The position numbers and the translations under genes were made by a program. A stretch of 64,000 nucleotides of DNA. It comes from Methylobacterium nodulans ORS 2060. Lineage in GTDB: Bacteria > Pseudomonadota > Alphaproteobacteria > Rhizobiales > Beijerinckiaceae. Where the stretch lies: NCBI RefSeq assembly GCF_000022085.1, contig NC_011894.1, positions 584,501 through 648,500 of the forward strand. The letters run 5' to 3'. Below the pieces are notes generated by a model, which saw only the letters and a list, made by a program, of their open reading frames with translations, was not told the origin of the DNA and did no database searches. Positions 1-8,493 of this stretch are shown here, one piece after another (positions within the stretch are counted from its first letter, which is position 1; each line of letters begins with the position of its first letter).

Positions 1-1
1 G

Positions 2-241
2 GCGGGCTTTCCGGGCGCCTTCATCTCGGCCTTCTTCGCCGGCTCGCTCCTGATCGAGACCATCTTCTCCCTGGACGGGCTCGGCCTCCTCTCCTTCGAG
101 TCGATCGTGAACCGCGACTACCCGGTCGTGTTCGCGAACCTCTACATCTTCTCGCTGCTCGGGCTGGTGGTGAACCTGATCTCGGACCTCACCTACAGCT
201 GGATCGACCCGCGGATCGACTTCGAGAGCCGGGCGGCCTGA
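2..241 (+). CDS. ABC transporter permease, YejB-like, C-terminal end (partial)
   Basis: Only the last 79 codons are in the window; the gene runs off the left edge. The segment has two hydrophobic helices and the signature [16 protein letters not shown], followed by NRDYPVV and a terminal [13 protein letters not shown]. This pattern is characteristic of the inner-membrane permeases of oligopeptide/microcin C-type ABC importers (YejB/DppB family). The role would be to form the membrane channel for peptide uptake together with a partner permease and ATPase. Partners are not visible because nothing related follows downstream; they would lie to the left. The family is clear from the motif, and assignment to YejB rather than a close paralogue is an inference. 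Confidence 0.8.
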   Translation, partial: AGFPGAFISAFFAGSLLIETIFSLDGLGLLSFESIVNRDYPVVFANLYIFSLLGLVVNLISDLTYSWIDPRIDFESRAA

Positions 242-323
242 GGGGTCCGGCGGCCTGCGCGATGCGGCACCGGGGGAGAGGATCCCGCGCCTGATCCTGC
301 CGGCCCGGATCGGAGAGAGAGAC

Positions 324-878
324 TCAGTGCCGCGTGCCGGCCGTCAGGGCGACCGGCCCGTTCTGGCCGCGCCCGCGGCACGGGATGCTCATCACGCGGC
401 CGAGATCGTCCGGCCGCGGTAGGCGTGCGTGGCTGGCCTTCATCACGGCGAGATTCGCCATGATATCGTCCGGGAAGGACGACACCCGCCGCGTCGTCGC
501 ATCGACGTGGAGCGACATGTTCTCGGACGAGGCCGCGACCCAGCCGTCCTGCGCGTGGCGGATCTCGGAATAGAAGTGCAGCCGCTTCTCGTCGAAGTCG
601 ATCAACTGCAGCGTCACCCGCACGCGATCGTCACGCGTCAACTCTCGCCGGTACCGCACATGGACTTCGGCGGCAAAGTAACTTGCCTGACGCTCCACCA
701 CGTAGTCCGGCCCCAATCCGACGATGCCGAAGGCTTCATCGACCGCGCGGTCGAACAACACGTGATAATAGGCCATGTTCAGATGGCCATTGTAGTCGAT
801 CCAGTCCGGCTCGACCGCCATCGTCGATGAGACGAAGGGGGCGAAGAAGAACACCGATGCGGTTCGCTCGTGTGCCAT
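324..878 (-). CDS. Hotdog-fold acyl-CoA thioesterase
   Basis: A 184-residue protein of the 4-hydroxybenzoyl-CoA thioesterase/YbgC-like hotdog superfamily. Near the N terminus it has the motif DWIDYNGHLNMAYY, typical of this group (an acidic residue and N-G-H-x-N around the active-site helix). Further on are EVHVRYRREL and the strand FYSEI. It would hydrolyse acyl-CoA thioesters in the cytosol. Similar stand-alone enzymes act in carnitine/betaine CoA metabolism, but the substrate cannot be read from the sequence. The start MAHERT is chosen because the longer reading adds a low-complexity Arg/Ala-rich stretch. The gene stands alone, convergent with the permease gene and divergent from the FAD oxidase. 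Confidence 0.8.
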   Translation of the reverse strand: MAHERTASVFFFAPFVSSTMAVEPDWIDYNGHLNMAYYHVLFDRAVDEAFGIVGLGPDYVVERQASYFAAEVHVRYRRELTRDDRVRVTLQLIDFDEKRLHFYSEIRHAQDGWVAASSENMSLHVDATTRRVSSFPDDIMANLAVMKASHARLPRPDDLGRVMSIPCRGRGQNGPVALTAGTRH

Positions 879-1130
879 GGCGGACTCCCTGGCAAGCGCG
901 GCGGGATCTCTGGATTCCGCGGTCCGGCGTAACATGCTCGTCCGATAGGTCTACCCCCCAGGAAGGGGGGCGATGCGCCACAAGGGCGATTTACAGAGGC
1001 TTGACTGTGATTTTTGCACAACATATCAGCACCCGCGACATTACGCCGCAAGCAGTGTGACAGGAGGATGAAGGATGCGTAGACGGCGTGACGACACGAG
1101 CCGGGCGAGCCGGCCGCGCCGGGAGGCCCG

Positions 1131-2555
1131 ATGATCATGAATGCACCCAGTCCCGCCCCGCTGCGCGAGCGCCCGAGCCAGGAGACGGTGGCGGCGGTGA
1201 CCGCCGCGCTTGCCGCCCGATTCGGCAACCGCCTCGTCACCTCGCAGGCCGTGCGTGAGCAGCACGGGAGCACCCTGACCTGGGTGCCGAACCAGCCGCC
1301 GGACGCGGTGGTCTTCGCGCAGAGCACCGAGGAGGTGCAGGAGATCGTGCGGATCTGCGCCGCGCACCGGATGCCGGTGGTCGCCTTCGGCACCGGCACC
1401 TCGCTCGAGGGCCACGTGAATGCCCCCTTCGGCGGCGTGTCGGTCGACCTCTCGCAGATGAACCGGGTGCTCGCCGTCCATGCGGAGGATCTCGACTGCG
1501 TGGTGCAGCCGGGCGTGACCCGCAAGGCGCTGAACGAGCATCTGCGCGACCAGGGGCTGTTCTTCCCCATCGATCCCGGCGCCGACGCCTCCCTGGGCGG
1601 CATGGCGGCGACGCGGGCCTCGGGCACCAATGCGGTGCGCTACGGGACCATGAAGGACAACGTGCTGGCGCTGACCGCGGTGCTCCCGAGCGGCGAGATC
1701 GTCCGCACCGGCTCGCGGGCGCGCAAGAGCTCGGCGGGCTACGACCTGACGCGGCTCCTCGTCGGCTCGGAGGGGACGCTCGGCATCATCACCGAGCTGA
1801 CCCTGCGGCTCTCTGGGATTCCGGAGGCGATCTCGGCCGGCATCTGCCCGTTCCCGACCATCAAGGCGGCCTGCGATGCGGTGATCATGACGATCCAGTC
1901 CGGCCTGCCGGTGGCGCGGATCGAGCTCCTCGACGAGGTCCAGGTCGCGGCCTGCAACGCCCATTCGAAGCTCACCCTGCCCGAGACGCCGCTGCTCCTG
2001 GTGGAGTTCCACGGCTCGGAGGCCGGGGTCGCCGAGCAGGCGGAGCGCTTCGGCGAGATCACCGCGGAGTTCGGCGGCGGCCCCTACGAATGGGCGACGA
2101 AGGCCGAGGAGCGCTCGCGCCTCTGGCAGGCCCGCCACGACGTCTACTGGGCGGCGAGCGGGATGCGCCCGGGCGCCAAGGTGATCGCCACGGATGTCTG
2201 CGTGCCGATCTCGCGGCTGGCCGAATGCGTGGACGAGACCAAGCGCGACATCGTCGCGAGCGGCATCGTCGCGCCGATCGCGGGCCATGTGGGGGATGGC
2301 AACTTCCACACCTCGCCGCTCGTGATGATGGACGATCCCGACGAGATCGCCCGCGTCACCGCCTTCATCGAGCGCCTCGTCGCGCGGGCCATCGCCATGG
2401 AGGGCACCTGCACGGGCGAGCACGGCATCGGCCAGAAGAAGATGCGCTTCATGGAGATCGAGCACGGCTCGGCCGCGCTCGAGCTGATGCGCAGCCTCAA
2501 GCGCACCATCGATCCGGACAACATCATGAATCCGGGCAAGGTGCTGGCGGTCTGA
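1131..2555 (+). CDS. FAD-linked oxidase, D-lactate dehydrogenase (cytochrome)-like
   Basis: A 474-residue flavoprotein of the GlcD/DLD family. The N-terminal FAD-binding-4 domain (about residues 55-235) carries the nucleotide-binding run FGTGTSLEGH and VLPSGEIVRTGSRARKSSAG. The C-terminal FAD-oxidase domain has HVGDGNFH and the closing signature GEHGIGQKKM followed by DPDNIMNPGKVL. These enzymes oxidise 2-hydroxy acids such as D-lactate and pass electrons to cytochrome c or quinone. The start ATG is preceded by GGGAGG at 1121-1126, five bases of spacing. No GlcE/GlcF partners are adjacent, which fits a single-subunit D-lactate dehydrogenase better than a glycolate oxidase subunit, though the substrate is inferred. 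Confidence 0.85.
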   Translation: MIMNAPSPAPLRERPSQETVAAVTAALAARFGNRLVTSQAVREQHGSTLTWVPNQPPDAVVFAQSTEEVQEIVRICAAHRMPVVAFGTGTSLEGHVNAPFGGVSVDLSQMNRVLAVHAEDLDCVVQPGVTRKALNEHLRDQGLFFPIDPGADASLGGMAATRASGTNAVRYGTMKDNVLALTAVLPSGEIVRTGSRARKSSAGYDLTRLLVGSEGTLGIITELTLRLSGIPEAISAGICPFPTIKAACDAVIMTIQSGLPVARIELLDEVQVAACNAHSKLTLPETPLLLVEFHGSEAGVAEQAERFGEITAEFGGGPYEWATKAEERSRLWQARHDVYWAASGMRPGAKVIATDVCVPISRLAECVDETKRDIVASGIVAPIAGHVGDGNFHTSPLVMMDDPDEIARVTAFIERLVARAIAMEGTCTGEHGIGQKKMRFMEIEHGSAALELMRSLKRTIDPDNIMNPGKVLAV

Positions 2556-2587
2556 GACGCCGGCTCCAGGGCGCGGCCGGGCGCCCC

Positions 2588-3982
2588 TCAGGCACCGGGC
2601 GCGTGAAGCGTCAGCACCCGCGCGATGCGCTCCCGCGCGCTCCCGTCGTCCCGGGCCCGCCGGCAATCCGCCACCGCGGCGCGGGCGGCATCCACTGCAA
2701 GAATGAGCGCGCTCATGGTGCGGATGTCGGTGGCATGCGAGCGGGCATGGCCCACCACGTCGACCACGAGGCCGTCGATCTCGATGGCGAGCGCATCGAG
2801 GGTGGCCGCGTCCGGGGCCGTGCGGGCCTCCGACAGGATCGAGAGGAGGCGGTCGAGCACCGCGTCGATGCGCGCGCGCTTCTCGCGGGCGAAGCGCTGC
2901 CCGAGCCAGGCCCCCGCGGAGCCGAGCCCGCCGCCGAAGAAGGCCACGAGGTAGATCCAATCCTCGTAGCGCTGCAGGAAGGTCTGCTGCTCGCGCTCGA
3001 AATAGTCGACCGCGCCCGGATGGTTCGGCAGCCGGGCGCTGGTCGCGGCGACGGAGCTGTCGAAGTCCGGCGCCTTCATCAGGTTGGCGGTGGTGGTGCG
3101 GGCGGCGAGCCGCGAGCGCAGCTCGAACAGGTGCTGGGTGACCCGCGCGGCGGTGTCGCGGTCGAGGGAAGCGCGGGCCATCAGCCGGTAGGAGGCGCCG
3201 ACCGTGCGCACCTCCTCCTCGGGCCGCTTGGGCCGCCCGCCGAAGGTGCCGGCCGGGATCGTCATGGCCTGGAGCTCGGGCAGGCGCTGGATGATGGCCT
3301 CGCCGTCCGGGATCGCCACCAGGACGGCGCTCCGGTCGGGCGCCGCGGCCTCCACGGCCCGGACCACATGCCCCGCCCGGCGGGACGAGGGGGCGGCGAT
3401 CACCGCAACCGCGTCGATCCGGCCGCTCGTCAGTGCGGCGGTGATCTCCTCCGCCCGCAGCGGCACCAGGGTCACCGTCCCGGGCGCCCCGGCCCGCTCG
3501 GCCGGCGCCTGCGCGAGGTCGTAGTAGGTCAGCAGGCTCGTCACGAAGGGCTGGTCGGCCCCGTGATGGGCGACGAGGCCGAGGCGCTTGCCCGTGAGTT
3601 CGTGAAAGGCGGTGATGCCGGCGGCGGCGGGCGCGGCGACCACCAGCGCCTCGTCCTGCAGCACCGCGAGGGTGAGGCCGTTCTCGGGCAGCCGCACGTC
3701 GGGACGCACCACCGCGAGATCGGCCTGACCCGCCTGCAGCGCCGCGGCGCTGTCGCGCACGTCGTCGAACGGGACGACCTTCAGGCGTATATCCTCCTGG
3801 CCGCGGGCGAGAGCCTCCGCGTAGGCCTCGATCAGCCGGGCCTCGACCCCGTCGCGCGGGCCCACCGCCACCCGGAGGGTCGTCGGCCGCGTGAGCACGA
3901 GCACGAGGGCGGCGAGCGCGAGGAGCAGGAGCCCGCCGGTCAGCAGAAGGGTATCGCGCCTGTGGAGAATCGTCGGCATCAC
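2588..3982 (-). CDS. TAXI family TRAP transporter solute-binding protein, membrane-anchored
   Basis: A 464-residue protein with an N-terminal membrane segment (about residues 12-31), then a periplasmic TAXI-type binding domain. Typical elements are the opening TTLRVAVGPRDG, LQAGQADLAVVRPD and the helix/strand pattern around LTGKRLGLVAHHG. A second hydrophobic segment (about 343-362, WIYLVAFFGGGLGSAGAWLG) is followed by a cytoplasmic helical tail of about 100 residues. TAXI receptors normally feed fused DctQM (TRAP) permeases, but none is adjacent here. A C-terminal membrane anchor with a cytoplasmic helical tail would also suit a sensor. It is convergent with the FAD oxidase and divergent from recX, with only 12 bases between the two start codons. 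Confidence 0.8.
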   Translation of the reverse strand: MMPTILHRRDTLLLTGGLLLLALAALVLVLTRPTTLRVAVGPRDGVEARLIEAYAEALARGQEDIRLKVVPFDDVRDSAAALQAGQADLAVVRPDVRLPENGLTLAVLQDEALVVAAPAAAGITAFHELTGKRLGLVAHHGADQPFVTSLLTYYDLAQAPAERAGAPGTVTLVPLRAEEITAALTSGRIDAVAVIAAPSSRRAGHVVRAVEAAAPDRSAVLVAIPDGEAIIQRLPELQAMTIPAGTFGGRPKRPEEEVRTVGASYRLMARASLDRDTAARVTQHLFELRSRLAARTTTANLMKAPDFDSSVAATSARLPNHPGAVDYFEREQQTFLQRYEDWIYLVAFFGGGLGSAGAWLGQRFAREKRARIDAVLDRLLSILSEARTAPDAATLDALAIEIDGLVVDVVGHARSHATDIRTMSALILAVDAARAAVADCRRARDDGSARERIARVLTLHAPGA

Positions 3983-3994
3983 TCCTCACACCGG

Positions 3995-4615
3995 ATGCGG
4001 GTCAAAACCATTGAAGACGCCTCCGCGATCCCTGCGGCGCACGAGGATGCCGACCGGCATGGCGGAATGACGGCGCTTCCGATCAGCGCGGCCTCTCTGG
4101 AGCGGGCGGCCCTCGCCTATCTGGAGCGCTACGGCGCCTCGACCGACATGCTGCGGCGCGTGCTGCTGCGCCGGGTCGCCGGGCGCTGCCGCCTGCGCGG
4201 CGAGGATCCGGCCGATTTCGCCGCCCTGGTGGAGGCGGTGGTCGCGAAGGCAGGCCGGGCCGGCCTCGTGGACGACACGATCTTCGCCGATGCCAAGGTC
4301 CGCACCTTACGCCGCCGCGGCGGCTCGGCCCGGGCGATCCACGCGAAGCTCGCGGCGAAGGGCGTCGATCGCGAGACCGTGCAGGCGGCCCTCGCCGCGC
4401 ACGAGGCCGACAGGGGGGAGGACGACGAGGCCGCCGCGGCCCGGGCCTATGCCCGCCGCCGCCGCCTCGGCCCCTGGCGCCGGGCGGAGGAGCGGGCGGA
4501 GGCGCGAATGCGGGATCTGGCCGCGATGGCCCGGGCGGGCTTCGCCCCCTCGCTCGCGCGGCGGGTGATCGACGGCGAGGGCGAGACCGGAGCCGCTGCG
4601 CCCGACAGGGAGTAG
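3995..4615 (+). CDS. recX: Regulatory protein RecX
   Basis: A 206-residue RecX/OraA homologue. It has the repeated three-helix modules of the family: ERAALAYLERYGAS-x-DMLRRVLLRRV, then LVDDTIFADAKVRTLRRRGGSARAIHAKLAAKGV, then a final module ending FAPSLARRVID. RecX binds RecA filaments in the cytosol and modulates their activity. In this window it is not next to recA, which is common in alphaproteobacteria. The upstream ATG at 3995 gives the listed length; a second in-frame ATG at 4067, just before the first conserved helix, is an equally possible start, and neither has a strong ribosome binding site. Confidence 0.85.
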   Translation: MRVKTIEDASAIPAAHEDADRHGGMTALPISAASLERAALAYLERYGASTDMLRRVLLRRVAGRCRLRGEDPADFAALVEAVVAKAGRAGLVDDTIFADAKVRTLRRRGGSARAIHAKLAAKGVDRETVQAALAAHEADRGEDDEAAAARAYARRRRLGPWRRAEERAEARMRDLAAMARAGFAPSLARRVIDGEGETGAAAPDRE

Positions 4616-4680
4616 CGCCCCCGGCGGCCGGCCGCGCTCACAGGGGTCTTGTTCACATGCGCCTGTTCACATGCGCCTGC

Positions 4681-4944
4681 TCACATGGGCCTAGCGTGGA
4701 GGATCGCGGTCCTGACCGCATTGCGGCGGGCCCGCTCGATTATCGCCTCGTCCTCCACGATGCGCCTGGCCCAATCATGTGCCGCGACGGCCGCGGCGAC
4801 GTCGATCCTGATGCCGCGCGCGATCTCGCGCGGCCCCGGTGTCGGGTCGGCGAAATAGGCCGCCACGGCCGCGCTGAGGTCGTGGTCCGTCACCGCCTTG
4901 ATCCTGAACAGCTCGCCCAGCGTCGGGCGCTCGCTCCCAGTCAT
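4681..4944 (-). CDS. Small hypothetical protein, member of a local paralogous family (NAVRTAI family)
   Basis: An 87-residue soluble protein of unknown function. It reads as a PTLGELFRIKAVT-like opening helix, a DPTPGPREIARGIRIDVAAAV core and a C-terminal NAVRTAILHARPM. Related copies occur at 21133-21573 (intact or extended), 27142-27402 (truncated) and 31501-31551 (a scrap). All share the (D/N)PxPGxRxIAxxxxxDxAAxV core and the ending AxRTAIL(L/M)A. The start has a good ribosome binding site (GGAGAG upstream). A motif of about 27 bases, about 80 bases upstream of the start, is shared with the 21.1-kb copy. I do not recognise the family. Confidence 0.65.
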   Translation of the reverse strand: MTGSERPTLGELFRIKAVTDHDLSAAVAAYFADPTPGPREIARGIRIDVAAAVAAHDWARRIVEDEAIIERARRNAVRTAILHARPM

Positions 4945-5020
4945 CGGCTCTCCTGCGTGATGCCGCCGGCCGCCCCGCGAGGCCCTCGCGGTGCGCCGGC
5001 CGGCCCAGGACCTGCCCGAT

Positions 5021-5047
5021 GCGCGTTTCAGCAGAATTGCGTGGACG
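5021..5047 (-). promoter_or_regulatory. Conserved upstream element of the NAVRTAI paralogue family, copy 1
   Basis: On the plus strand this stretch contains GTTTCAG, then A and ATT, then CGTGG at fixed spacing. It matches the upstream region of the paralogue at 21133-21573 at about 20 of 27 positions, although the sequence between element and start codon is unrelated and differs in length. This suggests a shared promoter or operator. The cognate factor is unknown. Confidence 0.4.
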
Positions 5048-5091
5048 TCGCTCGCCGCGACACACGCCCGCCCGGCCCGCTGCCGCAGGGT

Positions 5092-5376
5092 CTATAGCCT
5101 GCGGCCCCCGACAGAGCGGTAGGGGCGCAGCCGCGCCTTCAGGATCTCGCGGCCCCCCACCTGCCGGCCGTCCCGGCTCTCCTGACCCCTCGCCCGCTCG
5201 GCAGCCGCGAGCGGCACGATCGCCAGCCCCGCCGCCGCGAGCGCGTCCCCGTAGGCTCCGATCGCGGCGCGCGCGAGATCCTCCGCGTCACGGGCCTCGA
5301 TCCCGTACGGGGTGCGGAGCTGGCCATCCTGATGCCGGATCGCCTGCGCCACGAGGGTGGCGATGACAGAGCTCAT
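5092..5376 (-). CDS. Small hypothetical protein
   Basis: A 94-residue protein, MSSVIATLVAQAIRHQDGQL onward, mostly helical, with an Ala/Arg-rich middle (LARAAIGAYGDALAAAGLAIVP) and a basic C terminus. No family is recognised. The start is well supported: the purine-rich AGGTGAGGTGAGA lies directly upstream of the ATG. Longer in-frame readings beyond this ATG are low-complexity. It probably encodes a short soluble protein, and the neighbours give no functional clue. Confidence 0.55.
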   Translation of the reverse strand: MSSVIATLVAQAIRHQDGQLRTPYGIEARDAEDLARAAIGAYGDALAAAGLAIVPLAAAERARGQESRDGRQVGGREILKARLRPYRSVGGRRL

Positions 5377-5708
5377 TCTCACCTCACCTGAACTGGCCGA
5401 TCGCGAGACCGGGAACGGGGCATGCGGCCGTCGCAGCGGTCGGTGCAACAGCGCACATCGGCCGTCCCGGGAGATGGCCGCAGCATGCGCCCCTTGCGAT
5501 AAGGTCCGATGACGCCCTTCCGCCAAGGCCCTGTGGCCGACGGTCACGGTCCAGGCTCGTCTCGGGATGCGGTCGCCTCCCGGATCGGCCCTTCGTCGCC
5601 GGCCCGATCCGCCGCACCGCTCGCGAGTTCCTGCGGTGTCGCGCTCTCCTGCGCCGAACCGGTTCTCCGTCCGGACATCCGACGCCTCGAAGGCGTGGGA
5701 GTCCGGCC
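5377..5708. other. Intergenic stretch without a supported gene
   Basis: About 330 bases between two minus-strand genes. Open frames here look like GC-driven shadows. I see no tRNA, repeat or strong terminator. Confidence 0.4.
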
Positions 5709-6236
5709 TCACGCCACCTCCCGGCGCTTGTCCCCGTCCCTCCCCGTGTCATCGTCGTCGCGCCGGATCACGCTGATGCGTCCGTCGCCCTCGATGGATG
5801 CAATCCGCACCATGGCGGGATCCTCGATGCCCTGCTGCCGGAGCTGGCTCATCAGCTCCGCATGCGTGATCATTTCCCGGCGCATGTTCCTCCAGCAGAT
5901 CTCGCCATCGACGACCAGCGGCAATCGTCGCGGCGTGATGAAGCGCTCGAAGGCCGGGAACCGGTAGCCGAGCCAATCGATGCCGTAATTCCAGCCCACG
6001 ATGGTCAGGACGAGCAGCACACCTTCCGTGAGCGACTTGTACTCGTTGGAGAAGGCGTTCTGCGATACGTCCGCGATCAGAACGATCACCAGCAGGTCCG
6101 CCAGGCCGACCGCTCCGGCCTGGCGCTGCATCACGAAGCGCAGGATGACGAAGAGGGCGAGGTACATGATGGTGCCGCGCAGGGCGATTTCCACCAGGGA
6201 ATGCTCCGGCACGAACAGGGCTCGCCAGTCAGGCAT
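5709..6236 (-). CDS. DUF421 (YetF-type) membrane protein
   Basis: A 175-residue protein with three N-terminal membrane helices (about residues 20-90) and a cytosolic C-terminal domain. Diagnostic features of the DUF421/YetF family are the FVILRFVMQRQAG, LADLLVIVLIADVSQNA and VLTIVGWNYGIDWLGYRFP helices, followed by PLVVDGEICWRNMRREMIT, which opens the YetF C-terminal fold, and LMSQLRQQGIEDPAMVRIASIEGDGRIS. Its biochemical role is poorly known; members are often linked to stress or spore functions. The acidic/basic tail after SVIRRDDDD is poorly conserved. GGAGG seven bases before the ATG supports the start. Confidence 0.85.
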   Translation of the reverse strand: MPDWRALFVPEHSLVEIALRGTIMYLALFVILRFVMQRQAGAVGLADLLVIVLIADVSQNAFSNEYKSLTEGVLLVLTIVGWNYGIDWLGYRFPAFERFITPRRLPLVVDGEICWRNMRREMITHAELMSQLRQQGIEDPAMVRIASIEGDGRISVIRRDDDDTGRDGDKRREVA

Positions 6237-6562
6237 ACCATCCTCCTTGCGCGGCGGGTGCCGCTCCGATCACCTCCTCCGATGAGCCGGTCCTCGCGTG
6301 CCGGGGAGTGCCGTCGTGTCCGGCCACCGGCCGCTATGGGGATCAGGCGCAATGGAAGATCGGGGAGCGGGCCCGGTGGTTCGGCCCGTCACGGCAGCGC
6401 AGTTCCTCCGGGAGGCCCCGCCGCCAGGATCGCTCCGCCCGTGCAGGCGGCCCTGAGCCGGCGCCCGCTGCCGATCGTCGGCCTGTCTCAGCCGCGGCGA
6501 TGCCGCGCCGAATGCCCGCCCATCACCTGCGGCTGGCTGATGCCGGGAGCGGGGATGACGGC
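6237..6562. other. Intergenic stretch without a supported gene
   Basis: About 325 bases between two minus-strand genes. No coding signal, repeat or RNA gene that I can support. Confidence 0.35.
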
Positions 6563-6982
6563 CTACAGGGAGGTCCATAGCCTCTGAAGCCGCTGGCAGG
6601 CGAGCTGGCCCAGCAGCTCGGCGTGGCTGAAGGCCCGCTGATCCTGCGCCAGGTAGGCCCGCTGCATCCGGCCCGTGGCCCATTCAAGGCGACGGGTCTC
6701 CCGGTCGATCCGGTGCACGATCCCACGGATACGGCGGCAGGTCTCGTCGCGGGCCCTGTCGGCTGCGAGGGGCAGGCGCTGGCCCAGATAGACCGCGCGG
6801 CGGTCCTGCAGGGTCGTCCAGACCTCCAGATGACGCAACAGGCCGCGGTGATCACGCCGCCTCCGGGCTTGGTCCAACCGCCAGCCGGTCACCCCCAGGC
6901 GCATGTCGGTGGCGAAGAGTTTTAGCCTGCTGGTGAACGGGACCGCCGGAGGAAAAGGCTCGCGAGGAAGGTCGATCGGCAT
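6563..6982 (-). CDS. Hypothetical protein, Arg-rich helical
   Basis: A 139-residue protein, MPIDLPREPFPPAVPFTSRL onward. After a proline-rich start it is strongly helical and basic (RLDQARRRRDHRGLLRHLEVW, RRIRGIVHRIDRETRRLEWA). No transmembrane segment, signal or known motif is seen. The start is supported by GGAGG five bases upstream of the ATG. Reading further upstream in frame gives only low-complexity sequence. Function unknown; it is transcribed in the same direction as the DUF421 gene. Confidence 0.6.
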   Translation of the reverse strand: MPIDLPREPFPPAVPFTSRLKLFATDMRLGVTGWRLDQARRRRDHRGLLRHLEVWTTLQDRRAVYLGQRLPLAADRARDETCRRIRGIVHRIDRETRRLEWATGRMQRAYLAQDQRAFSHAELLGQLACQRLQRLWTSL

Positions 6983-7458
6983 CGGATCCTCCGTTCTCGG
7001 CGGCCATATGGGCAAAACTCGCCGGCCAACCGCCGGCGAATAGTCTAGGATGATCTCACGCTCTGACCAGAGCACGCAGGAAAACCTGAGCAGCAGGGCG
7101 CAAGCGTCCCCGGAACGGCACGGCTTGTGAGGGTTCGGCCGGAGCAACGATCCCCTGCGCTCCGAAGATCGTTCGTGGATCGCGTCGAAGGGCCTGGGCG
7201 GACCGGAGGGTTGCCGTCGCGGCTGATCGCGGTCGCCGCGCGCGACCGGCTGAAGCACGCCGGGATTCATCGCGGCCGAGAGCGTCCAGCCGTTTCGGGC
7301 GAGCGCGGCGATGCGCACCCGCCGCGACGATTCCGCCATCCCCCTGCGCGCCGCCAGCCACGCGATGCCCGACGCACCGTCCGAGCAGCCTCAGCCCCTC
7401 CCGCGCGTTCCCGTGGAGCGTCCCGGGGCGGTGCAGGGAGCGTAGTCTCGGCGCTGGC
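6983..7458. other. Intergenic stretch without a supported gene
   Basis: Nearly 480 bases separating two minus-strand genes. It probably holds the promoter of the 6563-6982 gene. No further gene, repeat or RNA is supported. Confidence 0.35.
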
Positions 7459-7590
7459 CTAAGCCTTCGCCGCGCCCCGCCTCAAGGCGAGCAGGGCGCG
7501 GAACGGCAGGGTCAGGCCCCGCAGAATGCTGCTGACCAGCAGGACGACGACGATCGGCAGGAGTGCCAAAGATACGCCGATCACACGCAT
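7459..7590 (-). CDS. Very small membrane protein
   Basis: A 43-residue protein, MRVIGVSLALLPIVVVLLVS then SILRGLTLPFRALLALRRGA. It has one hydrophobic helix (residues 4-23) followed by a basic amphipathic tail, the usual layout of a small inner-membrane protein with a cytosolic C terminus. The start is unusually clear: AGGAGG lies six bases upstream of the ATG. A longer in-frame reading lacks any ribosome binding site. No family is recognised. Confidence 0.6.
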   Translation of the reverse strand: MRVIGVSLALLPIVVVLLVSSILRGLTLPFRALLALRRGAAKA

Positions 7591-8493
7591 GGCCCGCCTC
7601 CTTGCAACTGGCGCAATGTCACCGGTGCGCCCTGCCCGATGCGGCCGTAGAAACGTGGCAAGACTGAGGTCGCGACAGCCATCTCGCCGGGCGATGCTCA
7701 CACCGGAATGGATCGCGAGCTGTCAGCCCGCCCCGGCGCCGCGGAGTCGACGCCTGCGCAGGCCGGAGCCGGGCCTGTCATGCTCACAGACAACCAGTGC
7801 CAGTTCGCGCAACTCAGCAAGATATAGCAAGGCAAACCGCCAACCGGCCGAACCCGCCTCTATATGGTCTCCGATATCGGATTTGCTGCCCGCTTTTGGA
7901 TTCGTCAAATTTTGCACGCCAATCAATAAGCTCCAGACTTTCGGCGTCAGGAGACCCTCTCGGACGAGAACTTCGACCATCCGAAAAGTGAAAGCGCGGA
8001 ACGCTCCCAGGCCCCGGACCTCCAATGCACAGGCAGCTCTGGAGCCGGTCTTCCGTTATGCGAGGCGATTTAACAAATATCAGTCAGGATCGCATTCAAA
8101 CATCACATAACACAGATACCGATATCGATTGAATGATACAGCAAATATGAAGATATCGACTGCCTATACATATTGATCAATGTTTAAAATCGGAATAATT
8201 GCGTTCCGCGATTCACGTGATAAGCTCCATAATGAAGGTTATCATGCAGGCCCGGGGCCGCAACCGCCAAGGATCAAAGGTATGTAGAACGATCCGTTCC
8301 ACGCAGAACCCGGGCAAGTCTCGAAATCGGCCTCAATCACGCAGCTACGGCCTGCCGGTCACGCACGACCTGCCGGCCGACTATTTGCGCCCGAGCTTTG
8401 TACAACTGCCCAGTCGGAGGGTGGCAACACAGCATATTCATAAGCGGAGACGCACAGCCGAACAATAGAGCAAGATCGCAGGGAGGCGACGTC
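7591..8493. other. 900-base gene-poor, locally AT-rich intergenic region
   Basis: No well-supported gene. One minus-strand frame at 7723-8025 looks faintly protein-like but begins at TTG without a ribosome binding site. The part from about 8085 to 8230 is distinctly AT-rich and contains several dyads such as GATATCGAT. It probably includes the promoter of the 8494-10799 operon. Confidence 0.4.

Noticed and set aside
1041-3989. 982-residue minus-strand frame across the FAD oxidase and TAXI genes
   Set aside because: Low-complexity Arg/Ala-rich shadow covering two well-identified genes.
7723-8025. Minus-strand frame with a fairly natural sequence
   Set aside because: Starts at TTG, no ribosome binding site, Arg-rich end; not enough support for a gene.
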